A stretch of DNA of 64,000 nucleotides. Origin: Salipiger bermudensis HTCC2601 (lineage in GTDB: Bacteria > Pseudomonadota > Alphaproteobacteria > Rhodobacterales > Rhodobacteraceae). The DNA is taken from contig NZ_DS022276.1 of the NCBI RefSeq assembly GCF_000153725.1, forward strand, positions 1,452,334 to 1,516,333, given 5' to 3'. Numbering within the stretch: position 1 is the stretch's first letter; each line of letters starts with the position of its first letter. The position numbers and the translations under genes were made by a program. The notes under the pieces were generated by a model that was not told the origin of the DNA, did no database searches, and saw only the letters and a program-made list of their open reading frames with translations. Below, one piece after another: positions 18,450-27,315 of the stretch.

Positions 18450-19697
18450 TTGCACCCGGACCGCACCGACATTTCCGACCCGAACGCCTCGGGCGCCACG
18501 CTGCAGCGCATCCTGCTGGTCGATGACAGCGCCGTGCAGCTCAAGATCCTTGCCGCGATGATGCGACATTGGGGGTTCGAGGTCTGGCAGGCCGAAAGTG
18601 GCGCCGAGGCGCTGGCGCTCTGCGAGGAGATCGCCTTTGACGCAGTGCTGTCGGACTGGATGATGCCGGGGATGGACGGGCTCGAGCTTTGCCGCCAGTT
18701 CCGGCAGCTGCCGCGCGACAGCTATGGCTACTTCATCCTGCTCACCTCGAAGAACGAGCGCGGCGCCATCGTGCGCGGGCTTGATGCCGGGGCGGATGAC
18801 TTCCTGACCAAACCCGTCAGTTCGGACGAGCTGCGCGCCCGCATCAATGCCGGCGCGCGGCTCCTGTCGACCCAGCGCCAGCTGGCCGAGACGCTGACCA
18901 AGCTGCGCAGGGCCTATGACGCCATCGACCGGGATCTCCGGCAGGCGCGCACCATTCAGGAGGCGCTGGTGCCGAGGCGGTTCCAGCGCTTCCGCACCGC
19001 CAGCGTCAGCCTGCTTCTGAAACCCTGCGGCCATGTGGGCGGCGATCTTGTCGGCATGTTCAGCCCCGATCCCACGGGCGTCGGGGTCTATTGCATCGAC
19101 GTCTCGGGCCACGGCATCACATCGGCGATGATGACCGCGCGGGTGGCGGGCTATCTCGGGGGCGATTTCCCCGATCAGAACATCGCGCTCGAACGGCGGC
19201 GCGACAGACAGATGAGCTTCTGTCCTCCGAGGGTGGTGGCGATGCGTCTGAACCAGCGGCTCTCGGCGGATCCCGGGGTTCTTGAGTACCTCACCATGGC
19301 CTATCTCACGCTCGAGCTGGGCTCGGGGCTGGTGACGCTGGTGCGCGCCGGTCATCCGCCACCGCTGCTGATCCGCGCCGATGGCAGCATGGAGTTTGTC
19401 GGCGTCGGCAGTCTGCCGGTCGGGCTGCTGGCGGATGCCCGCTACGAGGAAACACGGCTGTCGCTGGCGCCGGGCGACCGCATCCTGCTCTATTCCGACG
19501 GCATGACCGAAGCGCGGCTGAGTGGTGGTGGCATGCTCGATGATCACGGCCTGATCGCGCTTGTGCGGGAGTGCCTCGCCGCGCGGGGGACCGAGTTTCT
19601 CGACGATCTCTATTGGCGGCTGAGCCAGCTCACGCCGCCAGGCCATCCGCTCGAGGATGACGTTTCGGCGGCGCTGGTGGAATATGACGGGCCATGA
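18450..19697 (+). CDS. Response regulator with PP2C (SpoIIE/RsbU-type) phosphatase domain
   Basis: A 415-residue signalling protein. The receiver domain (about 20-140) has the acidic pair Asp25-Asp26, phosphoacceptor Asp69 in LSDWMMPGMDG and Lys in FLTKPVSS. A coiled linker (about 140-170) leads to a PPM-type serine phosphatase with GHVGGDLVG, CIDVSGHGITSAMMTA, LVRAGHPPPLLIRADG and LLYSDGMTEAR, whose Asp residues hold metal. By analogy to RsbU such enzymes dephosphorylate anti-sigma-factor antagonists in partner switching. The start is TTG at 18450, six bases after AGGA; no ATG fits. The divergent HPt protein is the likely phosphate donor. Its target is not in the window. Confidence 0.88.
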   Translation: MHPDRTDISDPNASGATLQRILLVDDSAVQLKILAAMMRHWGFEVWQAESGAEALALCEEIAFDAVLSDWMMPGMDGLELCRQFRQLPRDSYGYFILLTSKNERGAIVRGLDAGADDFLTKPVSSDELRARINAGARLLSTQRQLAETLTKLRRAYDAIDRDLRQARTIQEALVPRRFQRFRTASVSLLLKPCGHVGGDLVGMFSPDPTGVGVYCIDVSGHGITSAMMTARVAGYLGGDFPDQNIALERRRDRQMSFCPPRVVAMRLNQRLSADPGVLEYLTMAYLTLELGSGLVTLVRAGHPPPLLIRADGSMEFVGVGSLPVGLLADARYEETRLSLAPGDRILLYSDGMTEARLSGGGMLDDHGLIALVRECLAARGTEFLDDLYWRLSQLTPPGHPLEDDVSAALVEYDGP

Positions 19698-19703
19698 CGG
19701 TGC

Positions 19704-20141
19704 CTAAAGCACGAAGCGCCGCACAAAGTCGCAATCGCCGGGATTGCCGAGGATGTCGGCGGCCAGCTCCGGCGCCACGAAATGCGCGCTGTGGCCGTCC
19801 TCGCTCGGGGGGCCGAGCGGGCGCACCGGATGCGCCATGTAGATGATGCAGAGCTTCTCGGCCCAGAGATCGTATTCGGGCATGTAGGTGAAGCGCCGGA
19901 ACGCGCCGAGGCGGCGCGGCCAGGCGATGCGCCAGCCGGTCTCTTCCATCACCTCGCGGTGCAGCGCCTCGGTCGGCGATTCGCCGGGATCGATGCCGCC
20001 TCCGGGCAGCTGGAACTCGGGCCAGGGATCGGTCTGGTGGGTCAGCAGCAGCGCCCCGTCACGGGGCAGGATCGCGTAAGCCCCCGGGCGCAGTGTATAT
20101 TGCCGCCCGGATTCGGGCGGCTGGCCATAGCGTGCGATCAT
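19704..20141 (-). CDS. Nudix hydrolase
   Basis: A 145-residue Nudix protein. The Nudix box reads GGGIDPGESPTEALHREVME then ETGW (about 46-69), giving the full G-x5-E-x7-RE-x2-EE-x-G pattern for Mg2+-dependent cleavage of nucleoside diphosphates linked to another group. The substrate is unknown; LPGGG plus an aromatic-rich back half (YMPEYDLWAEKLCIIYMAH) resembles the ADP-ribose or mutT-like subgroups. The chosen start leaves out 18 residues of a longer frame. It converges on the PP2C gene with six bases between and is divergent from hslO. Confidence 0.85.
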   Translation of the reverse strand: MIARYGQPPESGRQYTLRPGAYAILPRDGALLLTHQTDPWPEFQLPGGGIDPGESPTEALHREVMEETGWRIAWPRRLGAFRRFTYMPEYDLWAEKLCIIYMAHPVRPLGPPSEDGHSAHFVAPELAADILGNPGDCDFVRRFVL

Positions 20142-20218
20142 TGGAGGCCCCCTTGGTTCCTGCCTTGTCCTGCCTATATGGTGCCGGTATGCCAACGCCC
20201 GGCAAATAAGGAAACCCC

Positions 20219-21202
20219 ATGACCATCGGCAGCAAACTTGCCTGGGACGACACCGTCCTTCCGTTTCAGCTTGACCTCTCCGACATCCGGGGCCGTGTCG
20301 CGCGGCTCGACGGTGTGCTCAACGGCATCCTGAGCCAGCACGACTACCCGGCGCCGGTCGAGGCGCTGGTGGCCGAGATGGCGCTGCTCACGGCGCTGAT
20401 CGGACAGACGGTGAAGCTGCGCTGGAAGCTCTCGCTCCAGGTCCAGACGCGTGGCGCGCTCCGGATGATCGCCACCGATTACTTCGCCCCCGAAAAGGAG
20501 GGCGAACCCGCCCGCATTCGTGCCTATGCCAGCTACGACCCGGAGAAGGTGTCCGACGCGCCCGCGTTCGAGCAGCTCGAGGACGGCTATTTCGCGATCC
20601 TGATCGACCAGGGCAAGGGCACCACGCCGTACCAAGGCATCACGCCGCTCGCCGGCGGCTCGCTGGCGGCCTGTGCCGAGGCCTATTTCGCCCAGTCCGA
20701 GCAGCTGCCGACGCGGTTTGCGCTGAATTACGGCCGCGCCTTGCAGGCGGATGGCTCGGGCGAGTGGCGCGCCGGCGGCATGATGATCCAGACCATGCCC
20801 AAGGCGTCGCCCTTTGCCCAGAGCGGCGAGGGCGGCTCGGGCGAGAATGGTCTTCTGCGCGCCGAGGACCTCGTCGATGGTGACGAGGAAGAGAACTGGC
20901 GCCGGGTGAATTTCCACGTCGACACCGTCGACGAGCTGGAGCTGATCGGCCCGGATCTGCCGCCGACCGACCTTCTGGTGCGCCTGTTCCACGAGGAACA
21001 GCCGAGGGTCTTCGACGCTCAGCCGGTCCGCTTCGGCTGCACCTGCTCGGAAGACCGGGTGCGCCAGTCGCTGTCGATCTACTCGGCCAACGACATCGAG
21101 AAGATGACCACCGAGGACGGGATCGTCACCGCCGATTGCCAGTTCTGCGGCGCGCATTACGAGCTTGATCCCGAAAGCGTGGGGTTCGAGGCAAAAAAGT
21201 GA
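20219..21202 (+). CDS. hslO: Redox-regulated chaperone Hsp33
   Basis: A 327-residue holdase activated by oxidation and heat. The N-terminal substrate-binding domain shows IGQTVKLRWKLSLQVQTRG and a glycine-rich ITPLAGGSLAACAEAYFAQS. The C-terminal zinc switch has Cys-x-Cys (CTCSEDR, about 274-276) and Cys-x2-Cys (CQFCGAHYE, about 307-310), so the redox switch is complete. The stop overlaps the GTG start of the next Nudix gene, and cca overlaps that gene in turn, making a three-gene coupled operon. Confidence 0.95.
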   Translation: MTIGSKLAWDDTVLPFQLDLSDIRGRVARLDGVLNGILSQHDYPAPVEALVAEMALLTALIGQTVKLRWKLSLQVQTRGALRMIATDYFAPEKEGEPARIRAYASYDPEKVSDAPAFEQLEDGYFAILIDQGKGTTPYQGITPLAGGSLAACAEAYFAQSEQLPTRFALNYGRALQADGSGEWRAGGMMIQTMPKASPFAQSGEGGSGENGLLRAEDLVDGDEEENWRRVNFHVDTVDELELIGPDLPPTDLLVRLFHEEQPRVFDAQPVRFGCTCSEDRVRQSLSIYSANDIEKMTTEDGIVTADCQFCGAHYELDPESVGFEAKK

Positions 21203-21804
21203 GCCGGACGGAGGATCAGATCGCGGCATTGCGCCGGGCGGTGACGGGGGAGCACACCCCGTCATCGGATTTCGATCTGAACCCCGAAACTGTTCTGCCT
21301 CCCAATCGCAAGCTGCGGCCAGCCGGTGTGCTGGCCGCGTTTCTGCCCGGCGAGAACGGGCTCGAGCTACTCCTCACCAAGCGCTCGTCGCGGCTCAAGC
21401 ATCACCCCGGCCAGATTGCCTTTCCCGGCGGCAAGGTCGATCCAGTCGATGACGGCCCGGTCGACGCCGCGCTGCGCGAGGCGCATGAAGAGGTCGGCCT
21501 GCCGCGCGAGGCGGTCGAGCTTCTGGGCACGATGGCGCCGCACGAGACGGTGACCGGCTTCCTCGCAACCCCGGTTCTGGGCCTTGTCAGGGACGCATTC
21601 GACCCAATCGCCGAGCCCGGCGAGGTGGCCGAGATCTTCCGCGTGCCCTTCGATCATGTCACCGATCCGGCGCGCTACAGCATTCAGTGGCGACGCTGGC
21701 GCGGGCAGCGGCGCTATTATTACACAGCGCCTTTCGGCCCCTATTACATCTGGGGCGCCACCGCGCGGATGCTGCGGGCCCTGGCCGGACGGATCTCGCC
21801 GTGA
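21199..21804 (+). CDS. Nudix hydrolase, probable CoA pyrophosphatase
   Basis: A 201-residue Nudix protein starting with GTG inside the hslO stop. The box is FPGGKVDPVDDGPVDAALRE then AHEEVGL (about 75-102). The upstream LLTKRSSRLKHHPGQIAFPG is the signature of the NudL/CoAse group (LLxxR...HxGQxxFPGG), which splits CoA into 3',5'-ADP and 4'-phosphopantetheine. The C-terminal YYYTAPFGPYYIWGATARML also fits. It ends four bases into cca. Confidence 0.9.
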   Translation: MSRTEDQIAALRRAVTGEHTPSSDFDLNPETVLPPNRKLRPAGVLAAFLPGENGLELLLTKRSSRLKHHPGQIAFPGGKVDPVDDGPVDAALREAHEEVGLPREAVELLGTMAPHETVTGFLATPVLGLVRDAFDPIAEPGEVAEIFRVPFDHVTDPARYSIQWRRWRGQRRYYYTAPFGPYYIWGATARMLRALAGRISP

Positions 21805-22949
21805 CACGGGTCGGGGGGGATTGGCTCAGCTGCGCGTCGACGCAAGAGGTCCTTGCGATGCTGGAGCAGGCCGGGCACGCCGCCTACGCCGTCGGCGGCT
21901 GCGTTCGCAACGCGCTCTTCGGGGCACCGGTGGCGGACGTGGATATCGCCACCGATGCCCGCCCAGACACCGTTGTCGCGCTCGCCGTGGCAGCCGGGCT
22001 GAAGCCGGTGCCGACGGGGATCGACCACGGCACCGTCACCGTGGTGGCCGAGGGCATCGGCCACGAGGTCACCACCTTTCGTGCCGATGTCGAGACCGAT
22101 GGCCGACGCGCCGTGGTGCGCTATTCAGACGACATCGCCGAGGACGCGGCGCGGCGCGATTTCACCATGAACGCGCTTTATGCGGATGCACGCGGCGAGG
22201 TGCTCGACCCGCTCAACGGCTTGCCGGACCTTGAGGCACGCCGGGTGCGCTTCATCCGCGATGCTGGCGAGCGCATCCGCGAGGATTACCTCCGCATCCT
22301 GCGCTTCTTCCGCTTTCACGCCTGGTACGGTGATCCTGACGCCGGCGTCGATGAAGAGGCGCTGGCGGGCATCGCCACCAATCTCGACGGGCTCGCCGCG
22401 CTTTCGGCCGAGCGGGTCGGACACGAGATCACCCGGTTGCTCTCGGCTTCTGATCCCGCGCCGTCCGTGGCGGTGATGGAGCAGGTGGGCGTTCTGGCGC
22501 GGGTCTTACCCGGCGCCACGTCGCGGATGCTGGCGCCGCTGGTGGCGCTCGAGCAAAGCGCGGCGCTGCCGCCCGATCCGATGCGCAGGCTCGCGGTGCT
22601 GGGCTATTTCGACGCCCGCAGCCTGCGGCTATCGAAGGCGCGACAGAGGCATCTCGAGGCATATCAGAGCCTGATCTCCGCCGGCACCGGCTATACCGAG
22701 ATCGCCTATCGCCACGGCGAGGCGATGGCGCGCGACGTGGCGGCGCTGCGCTCTGCGAGCCTCGGCCAGCCGATGCCGGAAGATCTCGAGGCACAGATCG
22801 CCACTGGGGCAGGGGCCACACTGCCGATCCGCCCGCGCGACCTGATGCCGGAGTTCGAGGGCCCGGCGCTGGGCGATGAGCTGCGCGCGCGCGAGCGGCG
22901 CTGGATCGAGTCCGGCTTCACCCTGACCAAGGCCGACCTTTTGAAGTGA
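21801..22949 (+). CDS. cca: CCA tRNA nucleotidyltransferase / poly(A) polymerase family
   Basis: Class II nucleotidyltransferase that adds or repairs the CCA end of tRNAs. The head domain has GGCVRNALFGAPVADVDIAT with the metal-binding Asp-x-Asp, the ARRDFTMNALYAD segment and RFIRDAGERIREDYLRILRF, which selects the base. GTG 21801 gives 382 residues and overlaps the preceding stop; a longer frame would run through the Nudix gene. The protein lacks a C-terminal HD domain, as usual in alphaproteobacteria. No tRNA genes lie in the window. Confidence 0.93.
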   Translation: MTRVGGDWLSCASTQEVLAMLEQAGHAAYAVGGCVRNALFGAPVADVDIATDARPDTVVALAVAAGLKPVPTGIDHGTVTVVAEGIGHEVTTFRADVETDGRRAVVRYSDDIAEDAARRDFTMNALYADARGEVLDPLNGLPDLEARRVRFIRDAGERIREDYLRILRFFRFHAWYGDPDAGVDEEALAGIATNLDGLAALSAERVGHEITRLLSASDPAPSVAVMEQVGVLARVLPGATSRMLAPLVALEQSAALPPDPMRRLAVLGYFDARSLRLSKARQRHLEAYQSLISAGTGYTEIAYRHGEAMARDVAALRSASLGQPMPEDLEAQIATGAGATLPIRPRDLMPEFEGPALGDELRARERRWIESGFTLTKADLLK

Positions 22950-22959
22950 CTGTCCCCAC

Positions 22960-23544
22960 ATGACCATCGACCCGCTCTACGGCTTCGTCTTTTTCGGCCT
23001 GTTCTCGCCCGGCCCCAACGTGGTGCTGCTCACCGCCTCGGGCGCGCGTTTCGGCATCCGCCGGACGCTGCCGCATCTCTTCGGCGTGGTGCTGGGTGTG
23101 GGGATCACCGCCGGGCTGACCGGGCTTGGCATCGCGGCGCTGCTGCAGCAGGCCCCGATGCTGGAGCTGGCGCTGAAGATCGCCGCCAGCGGCTGGATGC
23201 TCTACATGGCATGGGGGCTGTGGCACTCGGACCGGCGCAAGGGCAAGGCCGAGCGCGACCGCCCGATGACCCTGATCGAGGCGGTTCTGTTCCAGTGGGT
23301 GAACCCCAAGGTCTGGGCGGTGGCGCTGGCGGCGGCCTCGGCCTATCCCGGCACCGCGGGCCCGTGGTGGGAGGCGGTGCGACTCGGCACCGCGTTCTCG
23401 GGCATCAATCTCGTCTGTTGCCTGTTCTGGACCAGCGCCGGCGCGCTGCTCACCTACCTGCTCACCACCCCGACCGCGTGGCGGGTCTTCACCCGCATCA
23501 TGGCGGTCGCTCTAGGCAGTTTTTCCGTCATGGTCTTCCTGTAG
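22960..23544 (+). CDS. LysE/RhtB family amino acid exporter
   Basis: A 194-residue inner-membrane protein with about six hydrophobic segments. The N-terminal SPGPNVVLLTASGARFGIRR is the LysE/RhtB family signature, and FQWVNPKVWAVALAAASAY marks the middle. Such carriers export amino acids or related small molecules. The substrate cannot be told from sequence. It begins 10 bases after cca and may be co-transcribed with it. No LysR-type activator is adjacent. Confidence 0.88.
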   Translation: MTIDPLYGFVFFGLFSPGPNVVLLTASGARFGIRRTLPHLFGVVLGVGITAGLTGLGIAALLQQAPMLELALKIAASGWMLYMAWGLWHSDRRKGKAERDRPMTLIEAVLFQWVNPKVWAVALAAASAYPGTAGPWWEAVRLGTAFSGINLVCCLFWTSAGALLTYLLTTPTAWRVFTRIMAVALGSFSVMVFL

Positions 23545-23586
23545 GGAATCGGGGAGACTGCGCCCTCAAGCGACAGGATTCCCCAA

Positions 23587-25431
23587 ATGTTCCGCTTCTT
23601 CGAGAATCTCGTAGATCCTTACGTGACTTACACCCCGACGGACCGGCCGCCGACGAAGCTGCTGCCGTTCCTGATGGACTATGCCAAGCCGTTCCGGAAG
23701 CTGTTCATCTGGGCGACGCTCCTCTCCGTCGCTGTGGCCTCGGTCGAGATCGGGCTGATCTGGGCGATGGGTTGGGTCGTGGATATCCTCTCCGGCGATC
23801 CGGCGCAGGTCTGGGAGGCGCACGGCACGACGCTGATCCTGATCGGGCTTTTCATCCTGTTGCTGCGGCCGCTGATCCAGGCGCTCGATGTGCTGGTGCT
23901 CAACAACGCCATCATGCCGAGCTTTGGCATCCTGATCCGCTGGCGGGCGCATGCGCAGGTGCTGCGCCAGTCGATCGGCTGGTTCGAGAACGATTTCGCC
24001 GGGCGCATCGCCAACCGCATCATGCAGACCCCGCCCGCCGCCGGCGAGGCGGTGTTCCAGGTCTTCGACGCGATCACCTTCTCTCTGGCCTACGTGCTCG
24101 GCGCGGCGGTGCTGCTGGCCGATGCCGACCCGCGCCTCCTGCTGCCTCTGCTGCTGTGGTTCGGCGGCTACGTGCTGCTGATGCGCTGGACGATCCGCCG
24201 GGTCGGGCCGGCCTCGAAGGCCGCCTCGGATGCGCGCAGCCTTGTCAACGGGCGGGTGGTGGATGCCTATACCAACATTCACTCGGTCAAGATGTTCGCG
24301 CAGGACCGGCAGGAGTTGGACTACGCCAAGGAGGCGATCGACGTCGCGCGTGCCACGTTTCAGAAGGAAATGCGGCTCTATACCATCATGGATCTGGCCC
24401 TCGTGATGCTGAACGGGCTGCTGATCGTCGGCGTCGTGGGCTGGGGCTTCCTGCTCTGGATGCAGGGCGTGGCGAGTGTCGGCATCGTCGCGGCAGCCAC
24501 CGCGCTGACGCTGCGGCTCAACGCCATGACCGGCTGGATCATGTGGGCGCTGACCACCCTGTTCCGCCAGCTCGGCGTGGTGGCCGAGGGGATGGAGACC
24601 ATCGCCCAGCCGATCAGCCTCGTGGACGCGGCTGACGCGAAACCTCTGCGGCTCGAGAAGGGCGAGATCCGGCTCGATCACCTGACCCACCATTACGGGC
24701 GCGGCAGCGGCGGGCTCGAAGACATCTCTCTGACCATCAAGCCCGGTGAAAAGATCGGGCTGGTGGGGCGCTCGGGCGCCGGGAAATCGACCCTCGTGAA
24801 GCTGCTTCTGCGTTTTTATGACGCCGAGAAAGGCGCCATCCTGATCGACGGTCAGAACGTCTCGGAGGTGCAGCAGGACAGCCTGCGCCGCGCCATCGGC
24901 ATGGTGCAGCAGGATAGCGCGTTGCTGCACCGCTCGGTGCGCGACAACCTGCTCTACGGGCGGCCCGACGCCACCGAGGCGCAGGTCATTGCCGCCGCCA
25001 AGCAGGCGCAGGCGCATGACTTCATCCTGACGCTTCAGGACCCTCAGGGCCGGACCGGATATGATGCCCATGTGGGCGAGCGTGGCGTGAAGCTTTCCGG
25101 CGGGCAGCGGCAACGGGTGGCGCTCGCGCGGGTGATCCTCAAGGACGCGCCGATCCTGCTGCTCGACGAGGCCACCTCGGCGCTCGACAGCGAGGTCGAG
25201 GCCGCGATCCAGGACACGCTCTACGGCATGATGGAGGGCAAGACGGTGATCGCCATCGCGCACCGGCTCTCGACCATCGCCCACATGGATCGGATCCTCG
25301 TGCTTGATGGCGGCCGGATCGTCGAGGAAGGCAGCCATGACGTGCTTTTGCAGCATCAGGGGCTATATGCGCAGTTCTGGGCCCGCCAATCCGGCGGCTT
25401 CCTCGATCCAGACACGGAGGCGGCTGAATGA
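23587..25431 (+). CDS. ABC exporter half-transporter (permease-ATPase), first of a pair
   Basis: A 614-residue fusion of a six-helix exporter domain (about 1-340) and an ATPase (about 355-600). The ATPase is canonical: Walker A GRSGAGKST, Q-loop MVQQDSALLHRSV, signature LSGGQRQRVALAR, Walker B ILLLDEATSALD with the catalytic Glu, and H-loop IAHRLSTIAHMD. It overlaps the following half-transporter by four bases, so the two very likely form a heterodimer. Lipid, peptide or drug export is possible; no cargo gene is nearby. The family resembles multidrug and lipid A exporters. Confidence 0.9.
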   Translation: MFRFFENLVDPYVTYTPTDRPPTKLLPFLMDYAKPFRKLFIWATLLSVAVASVEIGLIWAMGWVVDILSGDPAQVWEAHGTTLILIGLFILLLRPLIQALDVLVLNNAIMPSFGILIRWRAHAQVLRQSIGWFENDFAGRIANRIMQTPPAAGEAVFQVFDAITFSLAYVLGAAVLLADADPRLLLPLLLWFGGYVLLMRWTIRRVGPASKAASDARSLVNGRVVDAYTNIHSVKMFAQDRQELDYAKEAIDVARATFQKEMRLYTIMDLALVMLNGLLIVGVVGWGFLLWMQGVASVGIVAAATALTLRLNAMTGWIMWALTTLFRQLGVVAEGMETIAQPISLVDAADAKPLRLEKGEIRLDHLTHHYGRGSGGLEDISLTIKPGEKIGLVGRSGAGKSTLVKLLLRFYDAEKGAILIDGQNVSEVQQDSLRRAIGMVQQDSALLHRSVRDNLLYGRPDATEAQVIAAAKQAQAHDFILTLQDPQGRTGYDAHVGERGVKLSGGQRQRVALARVILKDAPILLLDEATSALDSEVEAAIQDTLYGMMEGKTVIAIAHRLSTIAHMDRILVLDGGRIVEEGSHDVLLQHQGLYAQFWARQSGGFLDPDTEAAE

Positions 25432-27275
25432 GCCTGTCCGACATCATCGACCCGTTCTCCCGCGCCGAGACGCCGCCGCCGCAGACCCTCGGGCGGTTCA
25501 TCGGCTGGGCGCTGCGCGGCGCGTGGCCGGTGCTGATCCCGGCGGCGCTGCTCTCGGCCACCGGCGGCGCCTTCGAGGTGCTGACCGCGAAACTGCTGGG
25601 CGACGTGATCGACCGCACGCTCGACAGCTCGGCCAGCACGGTCTTTGCCGAGCACTGGCCCTTTCTGCTGTTTTGCGCGGTGTTCTTCATCGTCATCCGC
25701 CCGGTGATCGCAGGGCTGTCGGCCTTCGTGCAGTCGGTGGTGATGCAGCCCAACGTGTTCAACCTGATCCTGAGCCGGGTGCACCGCTACACGCTGGGCC
25801 ATTCCGTCACCTTCTTCGACAACGACTTCGCGGGGCGCATCTCGCAGAAGGAGATGCAGACCGCGCGGGCGCTGAACGACGTGATTTCGGAGGTGGTGCA
25901 GGCGATCCTCTTCGCCCTGGCCTCGGTTGTGGGCTCGATCCTGCTGGTCGGCTCGATCGACTGGCGGATCGGCATCGTGCTGGTGGCCTGGGTCGTGGCC
26001 TATGGCTTCCTGCTGCGCTTCTTCATGCCGCGCATCCGCACCCGCTCCAAGGCGCGGGCCGCGGCGCGGGCGATGGTGACCGGCCAGCTGGTCGACACGG
26101 TGACCAACATTAAGACCGTGAAGCTCTTTGCCCATGACGAGTTCGAAGACCGCGCCGCGCTCGACGCGATGTCGACCTATCGCGACCGTTTCATCGCCTT
26201 CGGGCATGTCTCCTCGGCGTTCCGGCTCTGTCTCATGGCGCTGGCGGGCACGCTGCCGGTGCTGCTGATCGGCGGCGCGCTGCTGTTCTGGTCGCAGGGC
26301 TTTGTCACCGCCGGCGACATCGCCGCGACCGGCGCGGTGGCGATCCGTCTTAGCCAGATGACCGGCTGGGTCAGCTTCACCCTGATGGGGATCTTTGCCA
26401 ATATCGGCGAGATTGAGGACGGCATCCGCACCATCACGCCCGCGCATACGCTGCTCGACACGCCCGGCGCAGAGCCGCTTTCGGTTACCGAGGGCCGCAT
26501 CGAGTTCCGCGAGGTGGGCTTTGCCTATGGCCGCGAGGGTGGCGGCGGCATCGAACATATCGCGCTGGATATCCGCCCCGGCGAGAAGGTCGGCGTGGTC
26601 GGTGCCTCTGGGGCGGGCAAATCAACCATGGTGGCGCTGCTCTTGCGGCTCTACGACGCCGAGCAGGGCGGCATCTATATCGACGGGCAGAACATCTCGG
26701 AGGTCACGCAGGAGAGCCTGCGCCGGCAGATCGGCATGGTCACGCAGGAAACCGCGATGTTCAATCGCTCGGCGCTCGACAACATCCGCTACGGTCGGCC
26801 CGACGCCAGCATGGAGGAGGTCATCGCCGCCGCCGAGAAGGCCGAGGCCCACGAGTTCATCCTGACCTTGCGCGATCACATGGGCCGCGAGGGCTATGAG
26901 GCGCATCTGGGCGAGCGCGGCGTCAAGCTCTCGGGCGGGCAGCGCCAGCGCATCGCGCTGGCCCGCGCGATCCTCAAGAACGCGCCGATCCTTGTGCTCG
27001 ACGAGGCCACTTCGGCGCTCGACAGCGAGGTCGAGGCCAGCATTCAGGAAGCGCTGGAACGGGTGATGGAGGGCAAGACCGTGCTGGCCATCGCGCACCG
27101 GCTCTCGACTCTCTCCGAGATGGACCGGATCATCGTGCTCGACCGCGGGCATATTGCCGAAGCGGGCACCCACGAGGCCCTGCTGGCGAAGCGCGGCCTT
27201 TACGCCCGCTACTGGGATCGCCAGTCTGGCGGTTTCGTGAATGCCGAGGACGACGCCGGAGAGGCGGCCGAGTGA
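25428..27275 (+). CDS. ABC exporter half-transporter, second of a pair
   Basis: A 615-residue partner with the same layout as the preceding protein, to which it is clearly related (FFDNDFAGRISQKEMQTARA against ENDFAGRIANRIMQT in the membrane part). Walker A GASGAGKST, Q-loop MVTQETAMFNRSA, LSGGQRQRIALAR, ILVLDEATSALD and IAHRLSTLSEMD are all intact, so both ATP sites of a heterodimer would be consensus, unlike TM287/288-type pairs with one degenerate site. Its start overlaps the previous stop (ATGA). A methyltransferase gene begins 40 bases later behind a leader hairpin. Confidence 0.9.
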   Translation: MSLSDIIDPFSRAETPPPQTLGRFIGWALRGAWPVLIPAALLSATGGAFEVLTAKLLGDVIDRTLDSSASTVFAEHWPFLLFCAVFFIVIRPVIAGLSAFVQSVVMQPNVFNLILSRVHRYTLGHSVTFFDNDFAGRISQKEMQTARALNDVISEVVQAILFALASVVGSILLVGSIDWRIGIVLVAWVVAYGFLLRFFMPRIRTRSKARAAARAMVTGQLVDTVTNIKTVKLFAHDEFEDRAALDAMSTYRDRFIAFGHVSSAFRLCLMALAGTLPVLLIGGALLFWSQGFVTAGDIAATGAVAIRLSQMTGWVSFTLMGIFANIGEIEDGIRTITPAHTLLDTPGAEPLSVTEGRIEFREVGFAYGREGGGGIEHIALDIRPGEKVGVVGASGAGKSTMVALLLRLYDAEQGGIYIDGQNISEVTQESLRRQIGMVTQETAMFNRSALDNIRYGRPDASMEEVIAAAEKAEAHEFILTLRDHMGREGYEAHLGERGVKLSGGQRQRIALARAILKNAPILVLDEATSALDSEVEASIQEALERVMEGKTVLAIAHRLSTLSEMDRIIVLDRGHIAEAGTHEALLAKRGLYARYWDRQSGGFVNAEDDAGEAAE

Positions 27276-27280
27276 GGCTT

Positions 27281-27310
27281 GCCTCGGGCCCCCGGATCGG
27301 GGCATGAGGC
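27281..27310 (+). promoter_or_regulatory. Hairpin covering the ribosome site of the RNA methyltransferase gene
   Basis: CCCCG-GAT-CGGGG (27290-27302) is enclosed by GCCTC (27281-27285) and GAGGC (27306-27310). The outer 3' arm contains GAGG, the best ribosome binding site for ATG 27316. A ribosome ending at 27275 could open it, giving translational coupling. Confidence 0.4.
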
Positions 27311-27315
27311 ATGAC

